Notes: generated by a model from the sequence alone, not told the origin. A stretch of DNA of 64,000 nucleotides from Bacteriovoracaceae bacterium (GCA_947450475.1 CANFVK010000002.1:544279-608278); one strand, 5' to 3'. Counted from the stretch's first letter, positions 46,007 through 55,884 are shown. Program-made: numbers and translations.

Positions 46007-47572
46007 TTATAATTGAATATTGCCGTGCTTGCGTTTTGGTTTTTCTTGTTTTTTATTTTTAAGAGCAATCAAATACTCATAAACTCTTTTGCGAGTTTCT
46101 TCAGGTAAAATAACTGCATCTAAAAAGCCAAGCTCCGCAGCTCTATACGGATTGGCGAACTCTTGATCATATTTATTAACTAGATCAGCTTTTTTATCAT
46201 CATAAGCTTTACCGGTTAAACCCTCTAATTCGTGACGATAAACTATATTGATCGCACCTTCTGCCCCCATAACTGCAATTTCCCCAGTTGGGTAAGAGAG
46301 ATTCACATCGGTTCTAATGTGTTTAGAGGCCATGACCAGATAAGCCCCTCCGTATGATTTACGTGTAATTATTGAAATCATTGGCACTGTTGCTTCTGAG
46401 TAAGCGTAGAGCAATTTTGATCCGTGCTTAATAATTCCACCATACTCTTGTACCGTACCAGGTAAAAATCCTGGTACATCAACGAGGGTAAGGATTGGAA
46501 TATCGAAAGCATCACAAAAACGAACAAAGCGAGCTGCTTTTTCTGAACTTGCGATATCTAGAACTCCGGCCAAAATCGCTGGTTGATTGGCAACTATACC
46601 AATTTTAATTCCACCAATTGAAGCAAAGCCTACAATAATGTTTTTTGCGTAATCTTTATGGACTTCTAAAAACTGAGAATCATCGACGATATCAAAGATG
46701 ATCTCCTTCATATCATATGGCTTTTTAGGATTTGCTGGAACTGTTTCTTTTATTTTAATGTTGTCTCGATAAACAATATCGGAGGTGTACTTTGACGTAC
46801 CTTTAGTAAAGTTAGCAGGAGGAATGTAGCTCAACAGCTCTCTGACTCGTTCGAAACACTCATCTTCACTTGCCACTTTAAATTGTGCTACTCCAGAGGT
46901 TTCGGAGTGAGTTTGTGCACCACCAAGTTGATCCTTAGTCACATCTTCATGGGTCACAGTTTTAATTACGTCAGGTCCAGTAACAAACATATAAGACGTT
47001 TTATCTACCATGAAAATAAAGTCAGTAAGCGCAGGAGAATAAACAGCTCCACCTGCACATGGACCAAGAATTAAAGAAATTTGCGGAATAACGCCAGAGC
47101 ATTTTACATTTCGATAAAAGATCTCCCCGTAACCAGCGAGCCCCTCTACACCTTCTTGAATACGAGCTCCACCTGAATCATTTATTCCGATCATCGGGAT
47201 TCTATTTTCAAGAGCAAAATCCATAATTTTGCATATTTTTTTAGCGTGAGCAGCTCCTAATGATCCACCAAAGCAAGTGAAATCTTGTGAGTATAAGGCT
47301 ACTTTTTGACCGTTAATAGTCGCTACACCAGTTACAACCCCATCACCTAAAAAAGAGTCACCTTTTCCAAGCATCGCCTGCTTACTAATTACGAAACGAT
47401 CGAATTCTAAAAAAGATCCAGGATCAATGAGACGCTCAATTCTTTCTCGAGCTGTATATTTACCTTGTTCATGTTGTTTTTTAACTCTGGTTTCGCCACC
47501 ACCTAGCTCTGATTCGTGTCTAAGTTTAAGCAAAAGCTCGCGCTTTCCCTCAAGGGATTGAGTTTGAGACAT
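46007..47572 (-). CDS. pccB: Acyl-CoA (propionyl-CoA) carboxyltransferase subunit
   Basis: A 521-residue carboxyltransferase of the PccB/MmdA family, which moves CO2 from biotin to propionyl-CoA to form methylmalonyl-CoA. It has GINDSGGARIQEGV, GPCAGGAVYSPALTDF and the C-terminal KSYGGAYLVMASK block. The start has AGGAGG 6 nt upstream, but that site is locked into a long inverted repeat (47579-47622). It is first in a three-gene operon. Its product enters the mutase at 32234 after epimerisation. Confidence 0.95.
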   Translation of the reverse strand: MSQTQSLEGKRELLLKLRHESELGGGETRVKKQHEQGKYTARERIERLIDPGSFLEFDRFVISKQAMLGKGDSFLGDGVVTGVATINGQKVALYSQDFTCFGGSLGAAHAKKICKIMDFALENRIPMIGINDSGGARIQEGVEGLAGYGEIFYRNVKCSGVIPQISLILGPCAGGAVYSPALTDFIFMVDKTSYMFVTGPDVIKTVTHEDVTKDQLGGAQTHSETSGVAQFKVASEDECFERVRELLSYIPPANFTKGTSKYTSDIVYRDNIKIKETVPANPKKPYDMKEIIFDIVDDSQFLEVHKDYAKNIIVGFASIGGIKIGIVANQPAILAGVLDIASSEKAARFVRFCDAFDIPILTLVDVPGFLPGTVQEYGGIIKHGSKLLYAYSEATVPMISIITRKSYGGAYLVMASKHIRTDVNLSYPTGEIAVMGAEGAINIVYRHELEGLTGKAYDDKKADLVNKYDQEFANPYRAAELGFLDAVILPEETRKRVYEYLIALKNKKQEKPKRKHGNIQL

Positions 47573-47578
47573 AAAATA

Positions 47579-47622
47579 CCTCCTAAAGAATGCCGCATTT
47601 TATACTGTCATTCTTGAGGAGG
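47579..47622 (-). promoter_or_regulatory. Long inverted repeat that would sequester the pccB ribosome binding site
   Basis: On the transcript, CCTCCTCAAGAATG pairs with CATTCTTTAGGAGG at 13 of 14 positions around a 16-nt loop. The 3' arm contains the AGGAGG site of pccB, and the start codon lies 6 nt further on. In RNA this stem would hide the ribosome binding site. The same dyad in DNA could be an operator. It does not look like an intrinsic terminator, because the tail TATTTTATG is short and runs into the gene. Confidence 0.65.
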
Positions 47623-47653
47623 CTACTTATACTGCGTCAATATTTAAAAAATA

Positions 47654-49219
47654 TTATGCTGCTTTGGTTCTTTTATCTAGGCCATACTTTTCAACTTTCA
47701 TAATCAAACTGGCCCGAGAAATATCAAGCTCTTTTGAAAGTTTTGATTTATTAAAATTGCAGCGCTTCAATCCTTCCTTGATCATCATAATTTCAAGTTG
47801 CTCTAGCGCGTCTCTCAATGTCCCTTCTGTGTTTACACCTTTAAAAGCTGGCTCTGCGGATGCACCCCAGTCTAGGATTCTTGGACTCAAGTTTTCTGGC
47901 CCCACATTTTTTTCATCTCCAGCTAAAACCACTAATCGTTCAACTTCATTTTCAAGTTCCCGAACATTTCCAGGCCATGGATATTCTAACATTTTTTCCA
48001 TGCACTTTTTGGAGTAGGTCTTCATTGGTTTACCAGATTCTTCACATCTTTTTTTCATGAAAAAATCCATTAGAAGTGGAATATCTTCATGACGCTCACG
48101 CAGGGCTGGCAAATTAACATTGATGACATTAATTCGGTAATAAAGATCTTCACGGAACTCCCCCTTTGCCATCATTTCTTTCAGATTTTTATTGGTAGCA
48201 GCGACAATTCTCACATCAACTTTTTTAGGTGAAGTAGCACCAACAGGAAGATAGGTTCCCTCTTGAAGCACACGCAAAAGCTTAACCTGCATCGAAAGTG
48301 AAGTATCTCCTATTTCATCGAGAAACAGTGTTCCTCCGTCAGCAGTTTCAAAGAGTCCTTTTTTATCTTTAACGGCTCCTGTAAATGAACCTTTCACGTG
48401 ACCAAACAATTCTGAATCAAGCAAATTATCATTAAATGCCGAACAGTTTACGGCCAAAAATGTTTTCTCTTTTCTTGGTGAATAATAATGAATTGCTTTA
48501 GCGACTAACTCTTTACCTGTACCATTTTCACCTTGAATCATAACAGAAGACTCTGAACTTGAAATTTTTTCAAGTAAGGCGTAGATCGCTTGCATCTTTT
48601 TGGATTTACCAATCATATCTTTGTAGCGATGCTTTTGTGCCAACTCATTAGTTAAATCTTTTATTCGGTCATCACGCTTATCGATTTCGCTGGTAAAACT
48701 CACCATCTCTTCAGCTAATAAACCCATAAGTTGTTTTACATAATCAACTTCCCTTGGCCACATTTTTTTCATTTTATCGCAAGCGGCAGTCGCATCTGCC
48801 TCACTAGACCCGCAGGCAATCATTTGCTTTTTTAATTCTTGAATTTCCGCTGTCGTTGTTGTGTCAAACACAAATGGATACACAAACAAAGCACCTGCAA
48901 ACTCTCCTTCGTATTTGATTGGAAATGCCAAACCCTTTACGTGTTTAAATTGTGAATCAAGCACAACCACTTCATCTGAACCTGAAGATAATTTTTCGAC
49001 CATTTTTTCAATATCGTCTGCTAAATACTCCTGGCCATACACCGATTGCATTTGGACTTTCATGAAATGACTTTTAAAAGCGTATTCTTTTTTATCGTGA
49101 TCAGACCAAAGTTTGGCGTGGGAGTCGGTGTAAAACATTTCTACATCAAACCACTTCCCCAGAATTCCTTCTAGTTTAGAGATAACATGAAGTTTACCTA
49201 CGTCTTGCCATTTAATCAT
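47654..49219 (-). CDS. Sigma-54-dependent transcriptional activator
   Basis: A 521-residue bacterial enhancer-binding protein. The N-terminal 200 residues form a sensory domain of uncertain type, perhaps GAF- or PocR-like, with a short coiled linker. The AAA+ domain follows with Walker [12 protein letters not shown], the sigma-54 contact loop GSFTGA, Walker [12 protein letters not shown], and RIVAATN. A Fis-type helix-turn-helix ([24 protein letters not shown]) ends the protein. There is no phosphoacceptor receiver domain. It lies directly upstream of pccB, so control of that operon is possible, but no -24/-12 promoter was found there. Confidence 0.9.
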   Translation of the reverse strand: MIKWQDVGKLHVISKLEGILGKWFDVEMFYTDSHAKLWSDHDKKEYAFKSHFMKVQMQSVYGQEYLADDIEKMVEKLSSGSDEVVVLDSQFKHVKGLAFPIKYEGEFAGALFVYPFVFDTTTTAEIQELKKQMIACGSSEADATAACDKMKKMWPREVDYVKQLMGLLAEEMVSFTSEIDKRDDRIKDLTNELAQKHRYKDMIGKSKKMQAIYALLEKISSSESSVMIQGENGTGKELVAKAIHYYSPRKEKTFLAVNCSAFNDNLLDSELFGHVKGSFTGAVKDKKGLFETADGGTLFLDEIGDTSLSMQVKLLRVLQEGTYLPVGATSPKKVDVRIVAATNKNLKEMMAKGEFREDLYYRINVINVNLPALRERHEDIPLLMDFFMKKRCEESGKPMKTYSKKCMEKMLEYPWPGNVRELENEVERLVVLAGDEKNVGPENLSPRILDWGASAEPAFKGVNTEGTLRDALEQLEIMMIKEGLKRCNFNKSKLSKELDISRASLIMKVEKYGLDKRTKAA

Positions 49220-49264
49220 ACAACTCTCCGTCGTTCCTGTACTTAGGACACTTATTTGTATAAC

Positions 49265-49291
49265 TTTTCGGCAATTTCTTAGTTTTCTTTA
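49265..49291 (-). promoter_or_regulatory. Sigma-28 (FliA)-like promoter of the sigma-54 activator gene
   Basis: On the minus strand TAAA (49288-49291) is followed after exactly 15 nt by GCCGAAAA (49265-49272). The sigma-28 consensus is TAAA-N15-GCCGATAA, so 11 of 12 fixed bases match. The 5' leader to the ATG at 49219 would be about 37 nt. Confidence 0.45.
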
Positions 49292-49325
49292 AACGAATGA
49301 AAAAATAATTTACAGCTAGGCAGAA

Positions 49326-49925
49326 TTAGTGTGTTTCAATTTTACGCACTTGCATGCCCGAGAGATTTAGCCAAGTATTTAGCCTCGTGATATATGATGG
49401 TTCACTCCAGCCTTGAGGACCAATAAATTTATTTACGTGTCTTCCAGAGGTTTCAAATAAAAAAGTTTCCGGTACTTTCATTGATCCAAACAAATCCATC
49501 ACCTTATTTTCTTTATCTAAAGCTATAATAACGTTTTTTGGCAGAATACCAAATCTTGCCATAAACTTTTTAACCTTAAACTCCTCATCATTGACCGCAA
49601 TTAATAAAAATTTAAGGCCTTGAGGTTCCAAAATACGAGCATAATTCAAAAACTCAGGCATTTCTTTTTCACAAGGGGCACACCAAGATCCCCAAATATG
49701 AACAAATAATCCATTGCTGCCAGAAAGCAGGTTGCTGCTTACCACATCAAGCCCAGTATAAACATCTTGAGTTGTAACGAGTGGAAGCTTTTTAAGCACT
49801 AATTCGTTAAGGCCATTGCCATCGTAAATGTAATATTTTTTTCTTTGGTACAGTCCGTAGGTGTAGGTTAAAGAAACGACAATTAAAATAGTGATCAATG
49901 TTTTGAAAAATGAATGCATTCGCAT
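49326..49925 (-). CDS. TlpA/ResA-like periplasmic thioredoxin-fold protein
   Basis: A 199-residue protein with an N-terminal membrane anchor (LITILIVVSLTYTYGLY) and a thioredoxin fold. Its redox motif is WCAPC in HIWGSWCAPCEKEMPEF, with the cis-proline region MKVPETFLFE. Such proteins reduce or oxidise disulfides in the periplasm, often for cytochrome c maturation. It lies just beyond the terminator of the ribosomal operon. GGAGG within that terminator is 14 nt from the ATG, too far for a good site, so translation or read-through may be weak. Confidence 0.85.
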   Translation of the reverse strand: MRMHSFFKTLITILIVVSLTYTYGLYQRKKYYIYDGNGLNELVLKKLPLVTTQDVYTGLDVVSSNLLSGSNGLFVHIWGSWCAPCEKEMPEFLNYARILEPQGLKFLLIAVNDEEFKVKKFMARFGILPKNVIIALDKENKVMDLFGSMKVPETFLFETSGRHVNKFIGPQGWSEPSYITRLNTWLNLSGMQVRKIETH

Positions 49926-49931
49926 AACTAC

Positions 49932-49957
49932 AAAAAAAAGCCTCCCGAAGGAGGCTT
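49932..49957 (-). terminator. Intrinsic terminator at the end of the ribosomal alpha operon
   Basis: AAGCCTCC and GGAGGCTT form a perfect 8-bp stem around a tight tetraloop, followed on the minus strand by eight T residues. It lies 8 nt after the rplQ stop and closes the ribosomal protein operon. Confidence 0.88.
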
Positions 49958-49965
49958 GTTAAATT

Positions 49966-50322
49966 TTAATCTACTAGTGAAAAATAACTCATTTTAGCGC
50001 TATCGCCAACACGTCCATCTGCAATTTTAATAACTCGAGTATATCCACCATTTCTTGTTTTAAACTTTGGTGCTACTTTTGTAAAAAGATTGTTTACGGC
50101 ATCTTTGTTATTCAATTTTGTGTACGCAGTTCTTCTATTATGAACCGTATCTTCTTTAGCAAGTGTGATTAATTTTTCAACATAACTTCTTAGCGCCATA
50201 CATCTAGCGTGAGTCGTTTTTATTTGTCCATGATCAAAAACTTCAATCGCTAAATTTTTAATGATTGCTGTTCTGTGAGCTGGCTTTACGCCTAAAGTAT
50301 ATTTGTGATTTCCATGTCTCAT
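49966..50322 (-). CDS. rplQ: 50S ribosomal protein L17
   Basis: A 118-residue large-subunit protein that starts MRHGNHKYTLGVKPAHRTAI, with the conserved L17 core (ITTLAKEDTVHNRR-like segment) and a GGYTRV motif. It is the last gene of the alpha operon, 25 nt after rpoA and just before the terminator. Confidence 0.97.
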   Translation of the reverse strand: MRHGNHKYTLGVKPAHRTAIIKNLAIEVFDHGQIKTTHARCMALRSYVEKLITLAKEDTVHNRRTAYTKLNNKDAVNNLFTKVAPKFKTRNGGYTRVIKIADGRVGDSAKMSYFSLVD

Positions 50323-50347
50323 AATTCCACCTAAATTTAGTTTTTAA

Positions 50348-51367
50348 CTACAGTTTTTTACCGTCTTGCATATCTTTCATTAAGCTATCAACTTTCATTC
50401 CAAGCCCAAGTCCCATGCTTGTCAGAATTTCTTTAATTTCATTTAAAGACTTTCTACCAAAGTTTTTAGTTCTAAGCATTTCACCTTCAGTTTTTGAAAC
50501 GAGTTCGTAGATATATTTAATGTTTGCATTTTGCAAACAGTTTGCTGAACGAACAGATAGCTCAAGCTCTGATACTGGCTTCAAAAGTGCATTGTTGGTT
50601 GGAGAAGAAACAGCAATTGGCTTAGAGTCGTGTTTTACAACTTGCTCTTCATCTTCAAAAGTTAAAAATACAGCAAGTTGATCTCTTAAAATTTTTGCAG
50701 CATAGGCAATTGAATCCGAAGGATTTATTCCTGAATTTGTCCAAACTTCAAAAGTTAATTTATCAAAATCTGTTCTTTTACCAACGCGAGTGTTAGTAAC
50801 AGAATAGTTTACTCTATAAACAGGAGAAAAAAGGCTGTCTACATAAATCCAACCAACAGGAAGATCATATTCTTCTTTGTTATCAACAGCTGTTACGTAT
50901 CCTTTTCCTCTAGCCACTTTAAGTTCAATTTTTAAAGATCCACCAGACGAGATATTCGCGATTACGTGGTTAGGATTTAGTATTTCAACATTGGCACTGG
51001 CCGAAATGTCAGAAGCCCGAACTGGACCTTCACCGCTTTTTTCAAGGACAAGAACAGTATCTTCTTTCACGGACATTTTTAATCTTACTTCTTTTAAGTT
51101 TAAGATAATTTCCGATACTTCTTCTTTAACGTTATTGATTGTGCCGAATTCGTGTTCAACTCCCTCAACTCTAATTGCAACTATTCCCGCACCCTGAAGT
51201 GAAGAAAGCAAAACTCTACGAAGTGAATTCCCAAGTGTTTGCCCGTATCCTCTTTCAAGAGGTTTTGCTACGAATTTTCCGTAGTCATTTCTTAAACTAT
51301 CGCCTTCTGCCTCTAGGGCAACTGGTCTAATCATGCTGTTCCAGTTTTTAGCTGTAAAATTATCCAT
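50348..51367 (-). CDS. rpoA: RNA polymerase alpha subunit
   Basis: A 339-residue protein with the alpha N-terminal assembly domain ([23 protein letters not shown]) and the C-terminal DNA- and activator-binding domain ([26 protein letters not shown]). I chose ATG 51367, which has GGAG nine nt upstream; ATG 51382 in the same frame has no ribosome binding site. It follows rpsK directly. rpsD, which usually lies between the two, is absent. Confidence 0.97.
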   Translation of the reverse strand: MDNFTAKNWNSMIRPVALEAEGDSLRNDYGKFVAKPLERGYGQTLGNSLRRVLLSSLQGAGIVAIRVEGVEHEFGTINNVKEEVSEIILNLKEVRLKMSVKEDTVLVLEKSGEGPVRASDISASANVEILNPNHVIANISSGGSLKIELKVARGKGYVTAVDNKEEYDLPVGWIYVDSLFSPVYRVNYSVTNTRVGKRTDFDKLTFEVWTNSGINPSDSIAYAAKILRDQLAVFLTFEDEEQVVKHDSKPIAVSSPTNNALLKPVSELELSVRSANCLQNANIKYIYELVSKTEGEMLRTKNFGRKSLNEIKEILTSMGLGLGMKVDSLMKDMQDGKKL

Positions 51368-51396
51368 TTTAACGATCTCCATAAATAGAAATTAAA

Positions 51397-51780
51397 TTAG
51401 ACTCTTCTTCTCTTTGGTGCTCTACATCCATTATGAGGTATTGGGCTTCTGTCAGAAACAGAAATAATTCGAATACCAGCACCCAAAAGTGCTCTTATTG
51501 CGTTTTCTCTACCTGCTCCTGGTCCTTTTACTCTTACTTCAACAGAGTTTAAGCCATGCTCAGATGCTCTTTTCGCAGCTTCAAGAGAAGCAGTTTGAGC
51601 AGCAAACGGAGTTGATTTTTTAGATCCTCTAAATCCCAACTGACCAGCACTTGCCCAAGCAAGAGCGTTTCCCTGAGGATCAGTAAAAGTTACGATTGTA
51701 TTGTTAAATGACGCTTGAATATGACAAATACCATGCGATACATTCTTTTTTGCTTTTTTCTTAACAACTTTTTTTACCAT
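51397..51780 (-). CDS. rpsK: 30S ribosomal protein S11
   Basis: A 127-residue small-subunit protein of the platform. It has a lysine-rich start, [15 protein letters not shown], and [15 protein letters not shown], and ends [11 protein letters not shown], all typical. It lies between rpsM and rpoA. Confidence 0.97.
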   Translation of the reverse strand: MVKKVVKKKAKKNVSHGICHIQASFNNTIVTFTDPQGNALAWASAGQLGFRGSKKSTPFAAQTASLEAAKRASEHGLNSVEVRVKGPGAGRENAIRALLGAGIRIISVSDRSPIPHNGCRAPKRRRV

Positions 51781-51798
51781 ATAAATTACCTTAAAATA

Positions 51799-52182
51799 TT
51801 ATTTGAGAGACTTGATTGATTTTTTACCAGCAATTGCAACAGCTGGACCTTTTCTTGTTCGAGCGTTCGTATGAGTTCGCTGACCTCTAACAGGTAAACT
51901 TCTTCTATGACGAACACCTCTGTAACAAGCCATGTCCTTGAGTCTTTTTATATTGAGCCCAATTTCTCTACGAAGATCACCTTCTACGACATGACCTTCT
52001 TCGAGGTGCTTTCTTATTGTTTGAACTTCCTCTTCACTTATTTCATTTGAACTTTTCTCTGGATTAATTCCAGATTTAGTTAATACGTCCATTGCTACCT
52101 TTGGACCTACTCCATAAAGAGACTGGAGTGCAATTCTCATTGCTTTATTTCTTGGTATGTCTACCCCTAAAATTCTAGCCAT
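51799..52182 (-). CDS. rpsM: 30S ribosomal protein S13
   Basis: A 127-residue protein of the 30S head. It has [18 protein letters not shown], the GVGPK turn and the basic C-terminal [19 protein letters not shown]. It lies between rpmJ and rpsK. Confidence 0.97.
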   Translation of the reverse strand: MARILGVDIPRNKAMRIALQSLYGVGPKVAMDVLTKSGINPEKSSNEISEEEVQTIRKHLEEGHVVEGDLRREIGLNIKRLKDMACYRGVRHRRSLPVRGQRTHTNARTRKGPAVAIAGKKSIKSLK

Positions 52183-52201
52183 ATAATCACCTACCTAAAT
52201 C

Positions 52202-52318
52202 TTAACCTTGTCTTTGTTTATGTTTTGGACTGCTTTTACAAACAACTCGTAAAACGCCCTTACGTTTAATTACTTTACAATCTTTACAAATTACTTTCAC
52301 CGAAGCTCTTACTTTCAT
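52202..52318 (-). CDS. rpmJ: 50S ribosomal protein L36
   Basis: A 38-residue protein, too short for most gene lists. It reads [20 protein letters not shown], then [17 protein letters not shown]. The zinc ligands are Cys11, Cys14, Cys27 and His33, so it is the zinc-binding form of L36. It sits in its usual place between infA and rpsM. Confidence 0.93.
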   Translation of the reverse strand: MKVRASVKVICKDCKVIKRKGVLRVVCKSSPKHKQRQG

Positions 52319-52333
52319 TTCCAGACTCCACAA

Positions 52334-52552
52334 CTACTTACTTCTGTAAGTTATTCTACCTTTAGTTAAATCATATTTACTTATTTCAACCAGAACTTTG
52401 TCTCCTGGCAAAATCTTAATAAAATGCATTCTCATCTTCCCGCTAATATGTGCAATTATAATATGCCCATTTGGTAGCTTCACACGAAACTTTGTATTGG
52501 GAAGAAGTTCAGTCACTTCACCCTCTACTTCAATAATATCTTTATCGCTCAT
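52334..52552 (-). CDS. infA: Translation initiation factor IF-1
   Basis: A 72-residue S1-fold protein with [20 protein letters not shown] and the [18 protein letters not shown] block of IF-1. A strong AGGAG site precedes the ATG. The 69-nt gap before it, after adk, holds TTGCTT with TATACA 18 nt later, a possible internal promoter for infA to rplQ. Confidence 0.96.
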   Translation of the reverse strand: MSDKDIIEVEGEVTELLPNTKFRVKLPNGHIIIAHISGKMRMHFIKILPGDKVLVEISKYDLTKGRITYRSK

Positions 52553-52621
52553 ATTCTCCTAAAGCAGGATGTATATCCTAAAATAGTTCTATAAAGCAAG
52601 AGCTATTTAGGTCGTATTATG

Positions 52622-53260
52622 TTAACAAATAACTTTTTCTAATGCACTGAAGACAACATTCTCTGGCATTGAAGCATCAATCTCTACAAGCGCACTTTTT
52701 GATTTATAAAAAGCTAGCATTGGATCGACCGAGTCTGCAAAAATTTTCAAGCGATTCGATATCACTTCTTCAGTGTCATCTTTTCTTTGCTTGAGAGCGC
52801 CATGGGCACCACATTTATCGCAGACCTCTGCAACACGAGGAGGCTTGGTGGTCAAATTATAAATCTCACCGCAGTTTCCACATGTTCTTCTGTTGACGAC
52901 TCGGTTTATTAATATTCCAAGGTCAATTTTAAAATACACAGCAAGTGTCTTACTCTCACTTAGCAATTCAGCCTGAAGCATTTCTGCTTGGGCTATGTTA
53001 CGAGGGAACCCATCAAAAATATAGCTAACTTTGTCTACGTCGCAGTTAGCTTTTAGGAGGGCCATAACTGTATTATCATCTACCAAATCACCCCTGGTCA
53101 TTATTCCAGAAACTTTTTGGCCAAGCTCACTACCCTTAGCAATTTCTCTTCTCAAAAGATCCCCAGTAGAAATATGAGTAAAACCTTTTTCTACGAGCCT
53201 TGCAGCCTGAGTTCCTTTGCCGGAGCCTGGTGCTCCCAATATTATCAAATGCGGTTTCAT
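52622..53260 (-). CDS. adk: Adenylate kinase
   Basis: A 212-residue enzyme that interconverts AMP, ADP and ATP. It has the P-loop GAPGSGKGTQA, the AMP-site DGFPRN and the LID zinc finger CGNCGEIYN...CDKCG. The start overlaps the secY stop by one base (TAATG), so the two are coupled. adk after secY is the normal spc-operon order. Confidence 0.97.
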   Translation of the reverse strand: MKPHLIILGAPGSGKGTQAARLVEKGFTHISTGDLLRREIAKGSELGQKVSGIMTRGDLVDDNTVMALLKANCDVDKVSYIFDGFPRNIAQAEMLQAELLSESKTLAVYFKIDLGILINRVVNRRTCGNCGEIYNLTTKPPRVAEVCDKCGAHGALKQRKDDTEEVISNRLKIFADSVDPMLAFYKSKSALVEIDASMPENVVFSALEKVIC

Positions 53261-54573
53261 TAAAATCTTCTATTAGGGCCGTTGTACTTTCCCTTACTCT
53301 TAAAAGCCGTCTCATACTTGTCAGAGTACATAAACGTTTGAACGTTTAACATAACCCTCATTGCAACACTTACCATAATCAACAACGAAGTTCCTTCAAA
53401 ACGGCTATGGCTCCCAGTGATAACTGAAGGAAGAATACACACAACAATTAAAAACAAAGCACCGAAAAAAGTAACCCGATTTAATACAAAATCTAGGTAG
53501 TCCTGAGTTTTTTGACCAGGTCTGATTCCGGGGACAAAGGCGTTATTTTTTTGAAGCATTTCTGATACTTTTTTGGTCTTAAACTGGATCGGAGCATAGA
53601 AAAAGGACATATAAAAAATTAGAAATGCAAAAAGCAAATTAAACAAAAGCTGGCCCGGCATTAAAGACTGGTGAATTTGATCTACAAAAGGCTTCAGTGC
53701 ACTGGTCTTTGGAACAAAATTGGCGATAGTTGCAGGCGCAGCTAAAAGCGAACTTGCTAAAATTGGTGGCATTACTCCGCCAGTATCTAATCTAAGTGGA
53801 AGATTTTGAGAACCACCGTAGACTTTATTATTAACAACTTTCTTTGCATATTGAACTGGAATATTTCGAAATGAACTTTCAATAAATGATACGATATAAA
53901 GAGACAGGCAAATTATTATAAGACCAATAAATAAACTCATTCCAGACAATTCACCATTTCTAAAAAGTGTAACTTTTTGAAACAACTCGGCCGGAAGCTC
54001 CACTGCGATACCAGTAAAAATAATAAGTGAAACACCATTTTCTAAGCCAAACTCAGTAATTCTTTCACCCAACCAAAGCAGAAACATGGTTCCACCAGCA
54101 AGAGTGATCATGGTCGTTAAACGAAACAACAAACCTGGGTCATTTATAACTGGAACCCCTGAAGGGCTTTTAAAGCTTTCAAAAACGGCAGCCATTCCAT
54201 AACCTTGTACACAACAGAGCAAAACTGAAGCATAGCGTGTCCATTTTTGTATTTTTTTATAACCTTCACTATCTTCTTGAAGCTCTTGAATTTGTGGAAT
54301 AACCTCACCAAGAAGGCTGAAAATAATTGAGGTAGTAATATAAGGCATAATCCCAAGAGCTAGTACGGAAAATCGTTTAAAAGCTCCACCACTGAAAGTG
54401 TTTACGAGATCAAAAATTCCGCCGCCGCCAGACTCTGAAAAATAAGATGCAATTGCAGATGCATTAACACCTGGAACGGGAACCTGGGCTGCTAAGCGAT
54501 ACACCAAAAGGAGCAAAAACGTATAAAAAATTCTTTTTTTAAGTTCTTCTATTTTTCCTTGAGACGTTGACAT
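53260..54573 (-). CDS. secY: Protein translocase subunit SecY
   Basis: A 437-residue core of the Sec translocon with ten membrane segments. It has YRLAAQVPVPGVN near the start, LGIMPYITTSII as the segment-2 motif, FIFYMSFFYAPIQF and IRPGQKTQDYL later. It lies between rplO and adk. Confidence 0.97.
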   Translation of the reverse strand: MSTSQGKIEELKKRIFYTFLLLLVYRLAAQVPVPGVNASAIASYFSESGGGGIFDLVNTFSGGAFKRFSVLALGIMPYITTSIIFSLLGEVIPQIQELQEDSEGYKKIQKWTRYASVLLCCVQGYGMAAVFESFKSPSGVPVINDPGLLFRLTTMITLAGGTMFLLWLGERITEFGLENGVSLIIFTGIAVELPAELFQKVTLFRNGELSGMSLFIGLIIICLSLYIVSFIESSFRNIPVQYAKKVVNNKVYGGSQNLPLRLDTGGVMPPILASSLLAAPATIANFVPKTSALKPFVDQIHQSLMPGQLLFNLLFAFLIFYMSFFYAPIQFKTKKVSEMLQKNNAFVPGIRPGQKTQDYLDFVLNRVTFFGALFLIVVCILPSVITGSHSRFEGTSLLIMVSVAMRVMLNVQTFMYSDKYETAFKSKGKYNGPNRRF

Positions 54574-54595
54574 TGAAAGCCCTATTTCCTTAAAA

Positions 54596-55048
54596 CTATT
54601 TAACAGTTCCAGAACTATTTGTAATTGATTCTAAAGCTTTTTTTGAAAACTTTGAAACGCCCTCAAAGCTTAGTGCCTTTGTTAAAGCAATACAACCAAT
54701 AACCTTAATATTTAAACTCTTATCTATTCCAGAAAGAAGTCCTTTTGCGATAAGAGATTCTCTATTTACTGTTTCTGATTTGTTAAATTTCAATTCAATA
54801 TTTTCAAGAGTTACAACAGCAAATGGAACTGCAAATCTCGTGTTGTTAAATCCTCTTTTCGGAAGTCTCATATACAGAGGAAGGTTGTTACCTTCAAACC
54901 CGGTTCTAACGTGTCCACTCTTTCTAGCTTTTTGCCCCTTGTGTCCCTTACCGGCCTGAGTACCTTGTCCAGATCCCTGACCTCTTCCAAGTCTTTTCGT
55001 TGCTTTATTTGCACCTTTTGGGCTTTGTAAATTATTTAAAGTTAACAT
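54596..55048 (-). CDS. rplO: 50S ribosomal protein L15
   Basis: A 150-residue protein with the glycine-rich start GRGQGSGQGTQAGKGHKGQKAR and the conserved LPKRGFNN segment. It lies between rpmD and secY. Confidence 0.96.
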   Translation of the reverse strand: MLTLNNLQSPKGANKATKRLGRGQGSGQGTQAGKGHKGQKARKSGHVRTGFEGNNLPLYMRLPKRGFNNTRFAVPFAVVTLENIELKFNKSETVNRESLIAKGLLSGIDKSLNIKVIGCIALTKALSFEGVSKFSKKALESITNSSGTVK

Positions 55049-55085
55049 GATTACTTTCCTTATAAATATTCAAAATTCGAAGTTC

Positions 55086-55274
55086 TTACTCTCTAACTTC
55101 AAGCATGTAGATAATTTTTTTGATCATTCCTCTTACGCTAGGAGTGTTTTCCAGCTCAGAAGATTGACCAACTTTTCTTAACCCTAAACCTCTAACATTG
55201 CTTTTTACTTTCTCAGTTGTACCAGCAAGGCCTTTGATTAATTTTATTTTTATTTTCGATGATGTTTTGGCCAT
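55086..55274 (-). CDS. rpmD: 50S ribosomal protein L30
   Basis: A 62-residue protein with KIKLIKGLAG at the start and VRGLGLRKVGQSSELENTP, the L30 core. It lies between rpsE and rplO. Confidence 0.95.
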   Translation of the reverse strand: MAKTSSKIKIKLIKGLAGTTEKVKSNVRGLGLRKVGQSSELENTPSVRGMIKKIIYMLEVRE

Positions 55275-55287
55275 AAAATTCTCGCTA

Positions 55288-55884
55288 TTAGTTTTTTACT
55301 CTTAAACCTTTTACATTTTTATCTCTGCTTTGTGCTATCTGATCTAGAGATCTCAAGCCCTTTAGCGCTTTAAATGTTGCTTTTACAACATTGTGAGGAT
55401 TGTTTCCACGAAGTGACTTGGTCAAGATGTTGTGCACGCCAGCAAGCTCAAGAATTGAACGGCAAGCTCCCGCAGCCTTAACCCCGGTACCGTTAGAGGC
55501 TGGTTTGAAAAGAATTTTTCCAGCGTCAAATTCCCCTAGAATTTCATGAGGGATTGTTCCATTTTCCAAGGGAACTGTGATCATGTTCTTATAAGCTTCT
55601 TGCGTAGCTTTTCTTATTGCTTCAGGTACTTCTTTGGCTTTGCCTAGTCCGTATCCTACTTTTCCTTTTTTATCGCCTACGATCATTAGTGCAGAAAAAG
55701 AAAATCTTCTACCACCCTTAACAACTTTTGCAACTCTGTTTACCGCGACAACGCGTTCTTCGAGTTCTCCACCTTGTGCAGGTGCTTTTTTCTTTGGGGG
55801 AGGTGGTCCTTTTCTTCGAGGGCCTTTTTTAGCATCGGCTGCCTCAGATTCAAACTCTTCAATTACAGAAATTTCTTCAGACAT
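55288..55884 (-). CDS. rpsE: 30S ribosomal protein S5 with N-terminal extension
   Basis: A 198-residue protein with the S5 core from residue 41: [34 protein letters not shown] and [16 protein letters not shown]. Forty residues precede it, acidic first, then rich in Lys and Pro (KGPPPPKKK). The start has a clear AGGAG site, so the extension is real. Its role is unknown. Confidence 0.96.
   Translation of the reverse strand: MSEEISVIEEFESEAADAKKGPRRKGPPPPKKKAPAQGGELEERVVAVNRVAKVVKGGRRFSFSALMIVGDKKGKVGYGLGKAKEVPEAIRKATQEAYKNMITVPLENGTIPHEILGEFDAGKILFKPASNGTGVKAAGACRSILELAGVHNILTKSLRGNNPHNVVKATFKALKGLRSLDQIAQSRDKNVKGLRVKN

Noticed and set aside
47579..47622. Reading the pccB inverted repeat as a terminator for the sigma-54 activator gene
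   Set aside because: The stem is followed by only a short T-rich stretch that runs into the pccB start codon, and it contains the ribosome binding site.
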